Assembly (NCBI RefSeq): GCF_029076445.1 | Contig: NZ_JARESG010000019.1 | Location: forward strand, 1-64,000 | Direction: 5' to 3' | From: Pseudarthrobacter naphthalenicus | GTDB taxonomy: Bacteria > Actinomycetota > Actinomycetes > Actinomycetales > Micrococcaceae | Length of the DNA stretch: 64,000 nucleotides | Shown: positions 26,393 to 35,496 of the stretch, in pieces | Layout: the number at the start of each line of letters is the position of its first letter | Numbering within the stretch: the stretch's first letter is position 1 | Position numbers and translations under genes: made by a program | The notes under the pieces: model-generated | Seen by the model: only the letters and a program-made list of their open reading frames with translations | What the model was told of the DNA's origin: nothing | The model's database searches: none

Positions 26393-26946
26393 CAGTCTTC
26401 AGGCCGGGTGCAGACGTGCCCGTCGGCGTCCACGGGGTAACCGCAGAGCGGGCACGCGGGACGCCCGGCGCCTACTACCTCACGCGTGCGCTTAGCGAAG
26501 GCGCGGGCAGTGCCAACCGGCATCCGCACCAGCAGCATCTCGGGCACCTCGGCATCGTCCCCATCCAACGGTTCGTTGTTCTCATCATCGTCGACCTCGG
26601 CGATCGGGTAGGCCTCTATGACCACCTGCGCCGTCGTCGGGTCCCAGCCCAAACTCATGGCGCCGGTTCGAAACTGCTCCTGAACGGCCTCGAGCTGGTC
26701 ATTGTCAACGAGTTCAATGGGGGTACTGGTGGGGACGCTGTGGGGGTTGCCTTCGACGGTGAGCAGCTGGTCGAGGATTTCGTCGATTTTATCGGCGAGC
26801 AAAGCCGACTGCTGCTTCTCCATGGCGATGCTGACGATCTGGGTCCCGGCCCGCACCTGCAGGTAGAACGTTCGGGCCCCCGGAAGACCAATGGTGCCGA
26901 CGACGACCCGATCAGGCCAGGCAAACTCATGAACACGTGTAGGCAT
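26392..26946 (-). CDS. DUF3090-family protein
   Basis: A 184-residue conserved actinobacterial protein. It opens with MPTRVHEFAWPDRVVVGTIG and RTFYLQVRAG. A C-terminal CPLCGYPVDADGHVCTRP motif looks like a one-domain zinc ribbon. It is the middle gene of the trio and its stop touches the next start. No biochemical role is established. Confidence 0.88.
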   Translation of the reverse strand: MPTRVHEFAWPDRVVVGTIGLPGARTFYLQVRAGTQIVSIAMEKQQSALLADKIDEILDQLLTVEGNPHSVPTSTPIELVDNDQLEAVQEQFRTGAMSLGWDPTTAQVVIEAYPIAEVDDDENNEPLDGDDAEVPEMLLVRMPVGTARAFAKRTREVVGAGRPACPLCGYPVDADGHVCTRPED

Positions 26947-26969
26947 GTCAGTATTTTAGGCCATGAGAT

Positions 26970-27662
26970 TCATGGTGCCGTGTGTCCAGCCCCGCCGCCC
27001 ACCGGCGCGTCGCCGGAGCGGGTGCCGTTCGAGAGCCACGAAAGATCACCCGCGTCGGTGTTGGTCGCGTGGACGCTCGGCCGACCAGCGCCGTAGCGCA
27101 CGATCGAAACGGAGGCGGGGCCCACGTTTATACGCTGGAACAGGTCAAGGTGCATGCCGAGCGCGTCGGCGAGGATTGATTTGATGATGTCGCCGTGACT
27201 TACCGCCACCCATACGGCCCCCGGCCCAAACTCGGTTTCGAAGGCCGCATCGTGGCGTCGAATTGCCGCCACCGACCGAGCCTGCATCGCGGCCATGGAT
27301 TCACCGCCGGGAAAGACGACCGCGGACGGTTGCGACTGCACCACCGGCCACAGATCCTCGGTGGCGAGATCGCTGAGCATGCGGCCCTGCCACTGGCCGT
27401 AATCGCATTCGGTGAGATCGGGATCGACCGGCGCGTACGGTGTGCCGCCCTGGCGATCAAGGATGAGCCGGGCGGTCTCCTGACAACGCTCGAGGGGGCT
27501 CGACACCACCCCGACTACCGGCACGACCGCGAGCCGGTCCCCAGTCAGCGCCGCCTGGTCGCGCCCGATCTCGTCGAGGTTGACGCCGACGGCCCGGCCG
27601 GCCAGAAGCCCGGTGGCATTGGCTGTGGTGCGGCCGTGCCGCACGAGAATAACTGTCGCCAT
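26970..27662 (-). CDS. Histidine phosphatase, MSMEG_4193 type
   Basis: A 230-residue phosphoglycerate-mutase-like enzyme. The catalytic RHG motif is in VILVRHGRTTANATG; SSPLERCQETARLI holds the second arginine and WVAVSHGDIIKSIL the second histidine. It heads the DUF3090/SCO1664 trio, 23 bp upstream of DUF3090, so the three are probably co-transcribed. The substrate is unknown; its constant linkage suggests a shared phosphate-transfer pathway. Confidence 0.88.
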   Translation of the reverse strand: MATVILVRHGRTTANATGLLAGRAVGVNLDEIGRDQAALTGDRLAVVPVVGVVSSPLERCQETARLILDRQGGTPYAPVDPDLTECDYGQWQGRMLSDLATEDLWPVVQSQPSAVVFPGGESMAAMQARSVAAIRRHDAAFETEFGPGAVWVAVSHGDIIKSILADALGMHLDLFQRINVGPASVSIVRYGAGRPSVHATNTDAGDLSWLSNGTRSGDAPVGGGAGHTAP

Positions 27663-27772
27663 GCACCAAGCCTAACCAACCGCTCAACGCCGCTGCGCCA
27701 CCGGCTCTTGCGTCGAAGAGGCAGATAAGCAACCGGGCTGAACGCCGCGGCGGCGCGGCGCTGGCACCCAAG

Positions 27773-29578
27773 TTAGTGCTGACCCGCCTCGTGGGTCCGG
27801 ACGGGGGTGTTGCTGTGGTGGGGGCCGTGGCGCAGCTGGAGGGCGCAGTGGATGAGCGGGAAGTGGCTGAAGGCCTGGGGCGTGTTGCCCAGTTGCCGTT
27901 TGTTGCGGGGGTCCCATTCCTCGCTGAGCAGGCCCACGTCGTTCCGCAGTGTGAGCAGGCGTTCGAACAGGTCCACGGCTTTGTCCCGGCGCCCGATACC
28001 CACGAGTGCATCGGCGAGCCAGAAGGAACACGCGAGGAAGACGCCTTCGGTGCCCGGCAGGCCGTCGTCGCTGGCTTCCGGGCGGTACCTGAGTACGAAC
28101 CCGTCCCGGGTCAGTTCCCGCTGGATCGCCTCGACGGTGCCGGCGACGCGGGGGTGGCCGTGGGGGAGGAACCCGACGCGGGGGATCAGCAGCAGGCTGG
28201 CGTCGAGTTCGGTGCTGCCGTAGGACTGGACGAACGTGTTGCGCTTTTCATCGAAGCCGTGGGTCATGACGTCGTGGTGGATCGTCTTCCGTAACGCGGC
28301 CCAGCGGTCCGCGGGGCCGGGAAGGCCGGATTCCCGGACGGCCTTGACCATCCGGTCCGCCGCGACCCAGGCCATGACCCGGGAGTGGGTGAATTTGCGG
28401 CGGGGGCCCCGCATTTCCCACAGCCCGTTGTCGGGCTGGTCCCACTCTCCTTCCAGGTATTCCATCAAGGCCACCTGGATGTCCCATGAATCGTCAGTGG
28501 TGCCGGGATCCGCGGCGCGGGTGAGGGCCAGCCCGTCCAGGACCTCGCCCCAGACATCCAGCTGCAGTTGCGGGGCGGCGGCGTTTCCCGTGCGGACCGG
28601 CCTGGAGCCTTCGTACCCGGCCAGCCAGGGCAGTTCGGCTTCGGGCAGCCGGCGTGTGCCATCCAGGCCGTACATGATCTGCAGGTCTGCGGGGTTTCCG
28701 GCGACGGCGCGCAGCAGCCACTCCCGCCATGCCGCAGCTTCGTCCTTGTAGCCGCAGGCGAGCAGGGACTGCAGCGTCAGGGTGGCGTCCCGCAGCCAGC
28801 AGAAGCGGTAGTCCCAGTTGCGGCTGCCGCCGGGATCCTCGGGCAGGGAAGTGGTGGCGGCGGCAACGATGCCCCCGGTGGGGGCGTAGGTCAGGGCCTT
28901 GAGCGTGATCAGGGACCGTTCCACGGCGTCCTTGTAGTCCCCGGCCATGCTGTTCCGGCCAATCCATTGTTCCCAGAAAGCCTGCGTGGAGGCCAGTGCT
29001 CCTTCGGGGTCGGTCCGGTCCGGAACCGGTTTGTAGCTGTGTGCCCACCGCAGGACAAACGGGATCCGGTCTCCGGCCCTGACCGTGAACTCGCTGACGG
29101 TGCGCATATCGCGGCCCTCCAGCGGGGCGGGCGTGCTGAGGTAGGCGGCGTCCGGGCCGGCGACGGCACTGATGCCGTGGTCCATGCGGCGGACCCATGG
29201 CACGATGCGGCCGTAGTCGAAGCGCAGGCGTAGTTCCCCCTGCATGGGAACGCTGCCTTTCAGGCCCTCCACGATGCGCACCATGTCCACCGAATCGTCC
29301 CGGGCCGGCATGAAGTCCGTGACCCTGACACTTCCCTCGGCAGTGTCCCATTCCGTTTCCAGGATCAGCGTGCCGGGCCGGTAGCGCCGGCGGGTGCAGT
29401 TGCCGGCGCCCGTCGGGGCCAACAGCCAGCGTCCCGCTTCAGGGGTGTCCAGCAGCGCCGCGAAGCAGGCCGGTGAGTCGAAGTTGGGCAGGCACATCCA
29501 GTCGACGGACCCGTTGCGGGCCACCAGGGCCGCGGTGTGCAGGTCGCCGATGATCGCGTAGTCTTCGATTCCTGTCAT
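27773..29578 (-). CDS. Glycoside hydrolase family 15 (glucoamylase/trehalase type)
   Basis: A 601-residue GH15 enzyme without a signal peptide, hence cytoplasmic. The N-terminal beta-domain starts IEDYAIIGDLHTAALV and the catalytic (alpha/alpha)6 part has SRNWDYRFCWLRDATLTLQSLL. GLLSEEWDP carries the candidate catalytic glutamate near the C-terminus. Actinobacterial members include trehalases and alpha-glucosidases. Its ATG overlaps the preceding gene's stop (ATGA), placing it last in the long operon that begins at 35960. Confidence 0.88.
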   Translation of the reverse strand: MTGIEDYAIIGDLHTAALVARNGSVDWMCLPNFDSPACFAALLDTPEAGRWLLAPTGAGNCTRRRYRPGTLILETEWDTAEGSVRVTDFMPARDDSVDMVRIVEGLKGSVPMQGELRLRFDYGRIVPWVRRMDHGISAVAGPDAAYLSTPAPLEGRDMRTVSEFTVRAGDRIPFVLRWAHSYKPVPDRTDPEGALASTQAFWEQWIGRNSMAGDYKDAVERSLITLKALTYAPTGGIVAAATTSLPEDPGGSRNWDYRFCWLRDATLTLQSLLACGYKDEAAAWREWLLRAVAGNPADLQIMYGLDGTRRLPEAELPWLAGYEGSRPVRTGNAAAPQLQLDVWGEVLDGLALTRAADPGTTDDSWDIQVALMEYLEGEWDQPDNGLWEMRGPRRKFTHSRVMAWVAADRMVKAVRESGLPGPADRWAALRKTIHHDVMTHGFDEKRNTFVQSYGSTELDASLLLIPRVGFLPHGHPRVAGTVEAIQRELTRDGFVLRYRPEASDDGLPGTEGVFLACSFWLADALVGIGRRDKAVDLFERLLTLRNDVGLLSEEWDPRNKRQLGNTPQAFSHFPLIHCALQLRHGPHHSNTPVRTHEAGQH

Positions 29579-30243
29579 TTATCCCTCCCGGTTCCCGGGG
29601 CTAATACCGTGTGTTCGGCCGCCCGTGTGTTCGGCCGCCGGGTGTTACGCCGTACGGTGTTACGCCGCCGGGCAGTCACCGCCCGGACCACCGCAATGCC
29701 CACGAGGACGGCCGCACTTGCCGCTGCCACGGCCGGCATCTGCCGCGCCGTGCGGGTGCTTTCCATCACCGCCCGGGCGTCCGGACCCGGCTCGGATGTT
29801 CTCCCGGTGACCTCACTGTCATCCAGCTCCCAGGCGGAGGCTGGAGGAAAGGTCCCGGCGGGCAGCTTTTCGTTCCGCAGTTCCCGCCGCGAGGCCAGGC
29901 GCTCCCGGACTTCGGGATTCGGTGCCGTCACGGCCGTGTCTGCTGCCAGGGCGGCGGGGAGGTCGATGATATAGGGCTCGCCGTAGAACGCCGCGGAAGC
30001 CACCGCGTCCAGCCACGTATTGGTGGGGGCAGTGACGCCGCTGCGCGAGAACCCGGATTCCAGCATGTCCCGGATCTCGGGCAGGCTCCTGCCCTCAGCT
30101 TCCCGCGTGACCTCGAAAATTACTGACTGCAGCAGCACTTTCTCTTTCGCGCCGTGATCCTGGGCGCTGGGGTCCTGGCCTGTGGGGTCGGGGTCAAGCG
30201 GTTTGGCGCCGGCCGGGTTCACGCTGTCTGGGGTGGTGCTCAT
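29575..30243 (-). CDS. Hypothetical protein with one membrane segment
   Basis: A 222-residue protein; the ATG at 30243 follows AAAGGAAG. The N-terminal 30 residues are proline- and aspartate-rich. The middle holds KVLLQSVIFEVTREAEGRSLPEIRDMLESGF, and a hydrophobic stretch near 178-198 (AVAAASAAVLVGIAVVRAV) is followed by an arginine-rich tail. It may anchor to the membrane. No family recognised. It is translationally coupled to the GH15 gene downstream. Confidence 0.65.
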   Translation of the reverse strand: MSTTPDSVNPAGAKPLDPDPTGQDPSAQDHGAKEKVLLQSVIFEVTREAEGRSLPEIRDMLESGFSRSGVTAPTNTWLDAVASAAFYGEPYIIDLPAALAADTAVTAPNPEVRERLASRRELRNEKLPAGTFPPASAWELDDSEVTGRTSEPGPDARAVMESTRTARQMPAVAAASAAVLVGIAVVRAVTARRRNTVRRNTRRPNTRAAEHTVLAPGTGRDK

Positions 30244-30287
30244 GGGCTTCCTTTCAGTCCTTGCTGTTGTCCATGGCTTCCTGATTC

Positions 30288-31394
30288 TCACCGGACCCGG
30301 TACTGGCGGGCGTCAGTACTGCGGAAGGACAACCCGTTGCCGGGGGACTTTCCGGGCCGTACCCACCCGCCGTCGGGGTCAAGCGTGCCGTCAAAGAAGA
30401 GGTTTTCGATCCGGACGTGGTCGTGGAACCATTCCAGGTGCCGGAAGTTGGGAGTGGCGGCGGCGACGGCGGCGCTCAGGTGGGGTGCGCAGTGCCCCGA
30501 AACGTCCAGGCCGTGCGCCGCAGCAACCGCGGCGACGCGCAGCCATTCGCTGATCCCGCCGCACCTGCTGACGTCCGCCTGCAGGCAGTCCACCGCGCCC
30601 GCGCCGCACATGCGCTGGAAGTACTGAAGGCCGGTGCCGTACTCACCGGCTGCCACGTCGGCGTCGACGGCGGCGCGTACGGTCCGCAGCCCGGCGAGGT
30701 CGTCGCTGGACACGGGTTCTTCGAACCACGTCACGTCTTCATCCGCAACCTCGCGCAGCACCCGGACCGCCTGCTTGACGGTGTAGCCTCCGTTGGCATC
30801 CACGAACAGTTCGGTGCCGGGCCCGACGGCGGCACGTGCCTGCCGGATGCGGTCCAGGTCCCGTGCCACATGGGTTCCGCCGTCCTGCCCGATTTTGATC
30901 TTCACGCGCGGGATGTGCAGCTCCTGGGCCCAGCCCTGGAGCTGCTCCCGCAGCTGGCCTTCGGTGTAGGTGGTGAACCCGCCGCTGCCGTAGACGGCAA
31001 CCCGGTCACGGACTGCGCCGAGAAGCTTGTGCAGCGGCACCTCCAGCAGCCGGGCCTTCAGGTCCCACAGGGCACAGTCGACGGCGGAAACAGCGTAGGA
31101 CGCCATCCCGGTCCGGCCGGGATTGCGCACCGCCCGGGCCATCGCTGCCGCTGCGGCCGGCACGTCCAAGACATCGATGCCCTCGACGGCGGGGCCGAGC
31201 AAACCTTCCACCAGGGCGGCGGCCGGGGCCGGGGCGTACGTCCAGCCCAGGCCACTCTTCCCGCCGCCGTCCGCTTCCACCAGCACCAGGGTGGTGGAGT
31301 CCCAGCTGTAGGTGCCGTCCGCTTCGGGCGCGTCGGTGGGCACCGTGTAGGCGCTCGCCCGTACGGCGGTGACCGGGGTGGAGGCAGCCGGCAC
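30288..31394 (-). CDS. Enolase-superfamily enzyme (mandelate racemase/MLE type)
   Basis: A 368-residue sugar-acid dehydratase- or cycloisomerase-like enzyme starting at a GTG three bases after the TPP-enzyme stop. It has the catalytic KIKIG lysines, the metal ligands in FVDANGG and TWFEEP, and a third acid in VAAGEYG. SGHCAPHLSAAVAAA near the end contains a histidine in the position used by some members. With glucose and gluconate genes around, an aldonic acid is a fair guess as substrate, but this is inference. Confidence 0.85.
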   Translation of the reverse strand: MPAASTPVTAVRASAYTVPTDAPEADGTYSWDSTTLVLVEADGGGKSGLGWTYAPAPAAALVEGLLGPAVEGIDVLDVPAAAAAMARAVRNPGRTGMASYAVSAVDCALWDLKARLLEVPLHKLLGAVRDRVAVYGSGGFTTYTEGQLREQLQGWAQELHIPRVKIKIGQDGGTHVARDLDRIRQARAAVGPGTELFVDANGGYTVKQAVRVLREVADEDVTWFEEPVSSDDLAGLRTVRAAVDADVAAGEYGTGLQYFQRMCGAGAVDCLQADVSRCGGISEWLRVAAVAAAHGLDVSGHCAPHLSAAVAAATPNFRHLEWFHDHVRIENLFFDGTLDPDGGWVRPGKSPGNGLSFRSTDARQYRVR

Positions 31395-31397
31395 CGG

Positions 31398-33188
31398 TCA
31401 GCCCTCCTTGTGCGGCAGGAATTCCTGAAGCTTGGTCTTGACCCCTTCCTTCACCACACCCCAGGCGCTGTCATCGCCCTTGATCATGGCTTCTGCCGTC
31501 TTCCGCGCCTGCTCCAGGGTGGCATGCGGCGGAATCGGCGGAATGTCAGGGTCGGTGCGGACGTCCAGGACGGTGGGCCGGTCCGCGGCGAGAGCCTTCT
31601 CCCAAGCCGGCCCGACGTCGTCGGGATCCTCCACGTGGAGGCCCTGCAAACCCAGGCTTTCGGCGAAGCCCGCGTAGTCGACGTCGGGCAGGGCCTGGGA
31701 CTCACGGAAGGCGGGCACCCCGCCCATGGCGCGCATCTCCCACGTGACCTGGTTCAGGTCGTTGTTGTGCAGGACAGCCACCACCAGCCGAGGATCGTCC
31801 CATTCCCGCCAGTAGTGTTTGACCGTGATGAGCTCAGCCAGCCCGTTCATCTGCATGGCACCGTCACCGGCGAAGGCGATGGCCGGCCGGTTGGGGTAGG
31901 CGAACTTGGCACCGATCGCGTAGGGGACGCCGGGCCCCATGGTGGCCAGGTTGCCGGACAGCGAGCCCCGGACGCCGTCCCGGAACTTCAGCTGCCGCGC
32001 ATACCAGTTTGCCGAGGAACCGGAGTCCGCGCTGAGCATCGCGTCCGCGGGCAAGCGTGTGGACAGCTCCGCGAACAGCCGCATGGGGTTGACCGGGTTG
32101 GCGCTGACCATGGCTTCGTCGTGCATGGTTTCCCACCAGCGGCTGATGGCTGACTCCAGGTTCTCCTGCCAGGACCGGTCCTGCTTACGGTCCAGGTGCG
32201 GAATCAGGGCACTCAGGGCGTTGGCTGCGTCCGCGATGATGTTGTATTCGTTCGGGTAGCGCAGGCCAATCATTGTGGGGTCGACGTCGATCTGCACGCC
32301 GCGGGCCTGACCTGGTTCGGGCAGGAACTGCGTGTAGGGGAAGCTGGACCCCACCGTGAGCAGGGTGTCGCAGTCCCGCATCATTTCATAGCTGGGGCGG
32401 GTGCCCAGCAGCCCGATGGAGCCGGTGACGTAGGGCAGGTCATCGGGCAACGAGTCCTTGCCCAGCAGGGCCTTGGCCACCCCCGCTCCCAGCAGTTCGG
32501 CCACCTCCCGGACCTCAGCGGCAGCCCCGCGGGCTCCCTGCCCGATCAGGATGGCCACCTTCGAACCCTCGTTCAGGAGCTGCGCCGCCGCCCTGATGGC
32601 CTCACCGTCCGGCTGGATGTCCGGCCACTGGACGCCGACGCTGGATGGGACCATCTTGAACTCGTGGGTGGGGGCGGCGTACTCGAGTTCCTGCACGTCT
32701 GCCGGAATGATTACCGCCGTGGGCGCCCGCCGGGCCTCGGCGATCCGGATGGCCCGGTCGATGACGTTGGGCAGCTGCTGGGGAACGGTGACCATCTGGA
32801 CGTAGTCAGAAGCCACATCCTTGAAGAGGGTCAGCAGGTCAACCTCCTGCTGGTAGGAGCCACCCATGGCGCTGCGTGCGGTCTGTCCCACGATGGCCAC
32901 CACCGGTACGTGGTCCAGCTTGGCGTCGTAGAGGCCGTTGAGCACGTGGATCGCCCCGGGGCCGGAGGTGGCCATGCACACGGCCACCCGGCCGCCGAAT
33001 TTGGCGTACCCCACGGCCTCGAACGCCGCCATCTCCTCATGCCTGGCCTGGATGAATTTCGGCTGGTTGTCCGCCTTGCCAAAAGCGGCCAGGATGCCGT
33101 TGATGCCGTCTCCGGGGAAACCGAAGACTTTGTCCACACCCCACTCACCCAGCCGGGAGAGCAGGTAGTCGGCCACTGTGGTTGCCAT
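31398..33188 (-). CDS. Thiamine-diphosphate enzyme (pyruvate oxidase/acetolactate synthase-like)
   Basis: A 596-residue three-domain TPP enzyme. The glutamate that activates the cofactor is in RHEEMAAFEAVGYAK, SGPGAIHVLNGLYDA follows, and the metal/TPP-binding GDGAMQMNGLAEL with NNDLNQV is in the C-terminal third. It resembles PoxB-like decarboxylases more than anabolic IlvB, and no small subunit is nearby. It sits between the GMC oxidoreductase and the enolase-type gene with gaps of only two or three bases, so it should act in the same sugar-acid route. Confidence 0.85.
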   Translation of the reverse strand: MATTVADYLLSRLGEWGVDKVFGFPGDGINGILAAFGKADNQPKFIQARHEEMAAFEAVGYAKFGGRVAVCMATSGPGAIHVLNGLYDAKLDHVPVVAIVGQTARSAMGGSYQQEVDLLTLFKDVASDYVQMVTVPQQLPNVIDRAIRIAEARRAPTAVIIPADVQELEYAAPTHEFKMVPSSVGVQWPDIQPDGEAIRAAAQLLNEGSKVAILIGQGARGAAAEVREVAELLGAGVAKALLGKDSLPDDLPYVTGSIGLLGTRPSYEMMRDCDTLLTVGSSFPYTQFLPEPGQARGVQIDVDPTMIGLRYPNEYNIIADAANALSALIPHLDRKQDRSWQENLESAISRWWETMHDEAMVSANPVNPMRLFAELSTRLPADAMLSADSGSSANWYARQLKFRDGVRGSLSGNLATMGPGVPYAIGAKFAYPNRPAIAFAGDGAMQMNGLAELITVKHYWREWDDPRLVVAVLHNNDLNQVTWEMRAMGGVPAFRESQALPDVDYAGFAESLGLQGLHVEDPDDVGPAWEKALAADRPTVLDVRTDPDIPPIPPHATLEQARKTAEAMIKGDDSAWGVVKEGVKTKLQEFLPHKEG

Positions 33189-33190
33189 GA

Positions 33191-34846
33191 TCAGTCTTCC
33201 TTTGCGCTCATCGGGGCGCCGCTGCGGGCGCCTTGGATCAGGACACGGGCGGCGCGGGCCGCCAGCGCCATGATGGTCAGGGCCGGGTTGGCGCTGCCCT
33301 GGGTCGGCAGCACGCTTCCGTCCGTAACCAGCAGGTTGGGCACCGCGAAACTGCGGAGGTTCCGGTCCACCACGCCCGCGTCCTCTGTTGCGGCCATTCG
33401 GGCGCCGCCCACCAGATGTGCGTAGCGGTTGATGGTGATGACCTCCTCCGCCCCTGCCGCAGCCAGGATTCGTTCCATGACCTGCTGCGCGGCGGACATC
33501 AGCTGCCGGTCGTTGTCACACTGGCTGTAGCTGAAGCGCGCAACAGGGATGCCGTGCCGGTCCGTCTCCTCCGCCAGCGTCACCCGGTTTCCCTCGAGGG
33601 GGAGGAATTCGCACAGGGCGCCCAGGCACGCCCAGTGCGGGTAGTCGGTCATGTAGCGGCGCAGGGCGGGGCCCCAGTGCCCCTGGGCGGCAACGTGCTC
33701 GGCCCAGGTAATGGGCAGCGGGGACACGCTCTGGATGGAGAACCCCCGTTTGTAGGGCTTCCCCGGGTCCGTTTCGTAGAAGTCCTCTGTGCTGACCTCC
33801 GGGGGAGGGGCCTTCCACATCCTCACTTCGGCCTGGAACCGGCCCGCGGTTTGCGGGGCACCCTGGACCATCAGGTACCGGCCCACCTGGTCGAAGTCGT
33901 TGCACATGCCGTCCGGGAAACGGGATGAAACGGAGTTCAGCAGCAGCCGTGGTGTCTCAATCGAGTACCCGGCCACGGCCACCATCCGGGCCCGCTGGAA
34001 CTTCGTTATCCCGCCCTGAACGTATTCGACGCCGGTGGCCCGTCCGGTCCGTTCGTCAAAACCGATCCTGGTGGCCATCGAATCCGCGCGGATCTCGGCC
34101 CCGTGTGCCAGGGCGTCCGGGACATGCGTGATCAGCGGGGAAGCCTTGGCGTTGACCTTGCAGCCCTGAAGGCAGAAGCCGCGGTAGATGCAGTGCGGGC
34201 GGTTGCCGAAGCGGCCGTTCGCGATGGCCACCGGCCCCACCTTTGCCGTGATCCCGCAGGCGTTGGCACCGCGCAGGAACAGTTCGCCGTTGCCGGACAC
34301 CGGATGCGGCCGGTGCGGGTAGCCGTGCGGGTCACCCCACGGCCAGTGTTCGCCGGCGACGGGCAGCTCGGCCTCGATGTCCTCGTAGTACGGCCGGAGC
34401 TCGGCGTAGTCCAGGGGCCAGTCGGCGCCCACCCCGTCCGCACTGAAGGTCCGGAAATCGCTGGGGTGGAATCGCGGCGTGTAGCCGGCGAAGTGGACCA
34501 TGGACCCGCCCACCCCGCGGCCCGAATTGTTTGACCCGAGCGGCACAGGGTCCGTTCCCGTGATCACACGGGGTTCGGTCCAGTACAAGTGATGGGACCC
34601 GGCTTCGTCGCTCACCCAGTCCCGCTCCGGTTCCCAGAACGGACCGGCCTCCAGGGCCACGGCCCGCCAGCCCCAGCGCGCCAGACGCTGCAGCAAGGTG
34701 GCGCCGCCTGCTCCGCAGCCGACAATAGCGATGTCCACCTCATCGGTTTCGCTGTAACGCCGCATGTCCGCCCGCAGCCGCAGGTTGCTGCCCGGCCCTG
34801 CGGGGAGCAGCCACGCCGATTCGTTGCGCTCGCGGACCCTGTTCAT
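33191..34846 (-). CDS. GMC oxidoreductase, sugar/polyol dehydrogenase large subunit
   Basis: A 551-residue FAD enzyme of the glucose-methanol-choline family. The ADP-binding loop is IAIVGCGAGGATLLQRLA; GVGGSMVHFAGYTPRF is the FAD-covering segment. YAHLVGGARM and LVTDGSVLPTQGSANPALTIMAL form the C-terminal catalytic region. The ATG at 34846 overlaps the stop of the subunit-3-like gene (ATGA), so the two are made together as a gluconate/glucose dehydrogenase-like complex that probably passes electrons to the membrane. Confidence 0.9.
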   Translation of the reverse strand: MNRVRERNESAWLLPAGPGSNLRLRADMRRYSETDEVDIAIVGCGAGGATLLQRLARWGWRAVALEAGPFWEPERDWVSDEAGSHHLYWTEPRVITGTDPVPLGSNNSGRGVGGSMVHFAGYTPRFHPSDFRTFSADGVGADWPLDYAELRPYYEDIEAELPVAGEHWPWGDPHGYPHRPHPVSGNGELFLRGANACGITAKVGPVAIANGRFGNRPHCIYRGFCLQGCKVNAKASPLITHVPDALAHGAEIRADSMATRIGFDERTGRATGVEYVQGGITKFQRARMVAVAGYSIETPRLLLNSVSSRFPDGMCNDFDQVGRYLMVQGAPQTAGRFQAEVRMWKAPPPEVSTEDFYETDPGKPYKRGFSIQSVSPLPITWAEHVAAQGHWGPALRRYMTDYPHWACLGALCEFLPLEGNRVTLAEETDRHGIPVARFSYSQCDNDRQLMSAAQQVMERILAAAGAEEVITINRYAHLVGGARMAATEDAGVVDRNLRSFAVPNLLVTDGSVLPTQGSANPALTIMALAARAARVLIQGARSGAPMSAKED

Positions 34847-35496
34847 TGCTCTGCCCCACGGGTGGAGCTGCGGGCCGGGTCGGCATCCGGGCGGACATCC
34901 CGTACCTCGAACGGCTCCAGCCGGTCCACGCCCAGGTTCTTGTACCCCCTCGGATACGCCGGCCCGGCGAATCCGATTTCGTCCCAGGCCAGGGGATGGG
35001 AGTAGAAGGCGGTGCAGGCGTACCGGGTCCAGAGGCTCCACACCCGGTCTGCCGGCAGGCCGTGCCAAAGCTCCTGGTGCAGGTCGCAGACGTCCTGCAG
35101 GAGTTGGGCCTGCTCAACCGGGTCCAGCAGCGCGAACGTGCAGCCTGCGCGGGAGCCGGCCTCGCGGTCCAACGCAGCCAGCGTGGCCCGCCACGCCTCG
35201 CCGTCGCGCGGCATGTTGTCATAGTGCCAGCCATCGGTTTGTTCCTCCGCCAGGCGGGCGTCCACCATGTTCACCACCGGCACGCGCGGTTCACCCCGCT
35301 GGGCCAGCAACTGGTCGAAGAGGGCGCGCCCCGCGGCCTCTTCCGCAGGCGTAAAGAAGCGGACGTCCGGTGGCCGGCCCAGGCGGGATTCGACGACGGC
35401 GGCCGTGGTCCGGTCCCAATGGTCCGCCTGGGCAAGGGTGCTGAAGCCCGGGTAGCGTCCGCCGCCGTCGGGCCGTTCCAGCGGCAGCCGGCTCAC
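34843..35496 (-). CDS. Gluconate 2-dehydrogenase subunit 3-like protein
   Basis: A 217-residue protein of the subunit-3 family that partners GMC-type dehydrogenases. VRFFTPAEEAAGRALFDQLL and the C-terminal WTRYACTAFYSHPLAWDEIGFAGPAYPRGY stretch (in parts: YACTAFYSHPLAWDEIGF, AYPRGYKNLGVDRLEP) are typical. The GTG at 35496 overlaps the stop of the upstream membrane-protein gene (GTGA). No Tat signal is seen, so export or docking may depend on the partner. Confidence 0.85.
   Translation of the reverse strand: MSRLPLERPDGGGRYPGFSTLAQADHWDRTTAAVVESRLGRPPDVRFFTPAEEAAGRALFDQLLAQRGEPRVPVVNMVDARLAEEQTDGWHYDNMPRDGEAWRATLAALDREAGSRAGCTFALLDPVEQAQLLQDVCDLHQELWHGLPADRVWSLWTRYACTAFYSHPLAWDEIGFAGPAYPRGYKNLGVDRLEPFEVRDVRPDADPARSSTRGAEQ

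Noticed and set aside
30417..32153. 578-codon plus-strand open frame across the enolase-type and TPP-enzyme genes
   Set aside because: It spans two real minus-strand genes and has only low-complexity composition.
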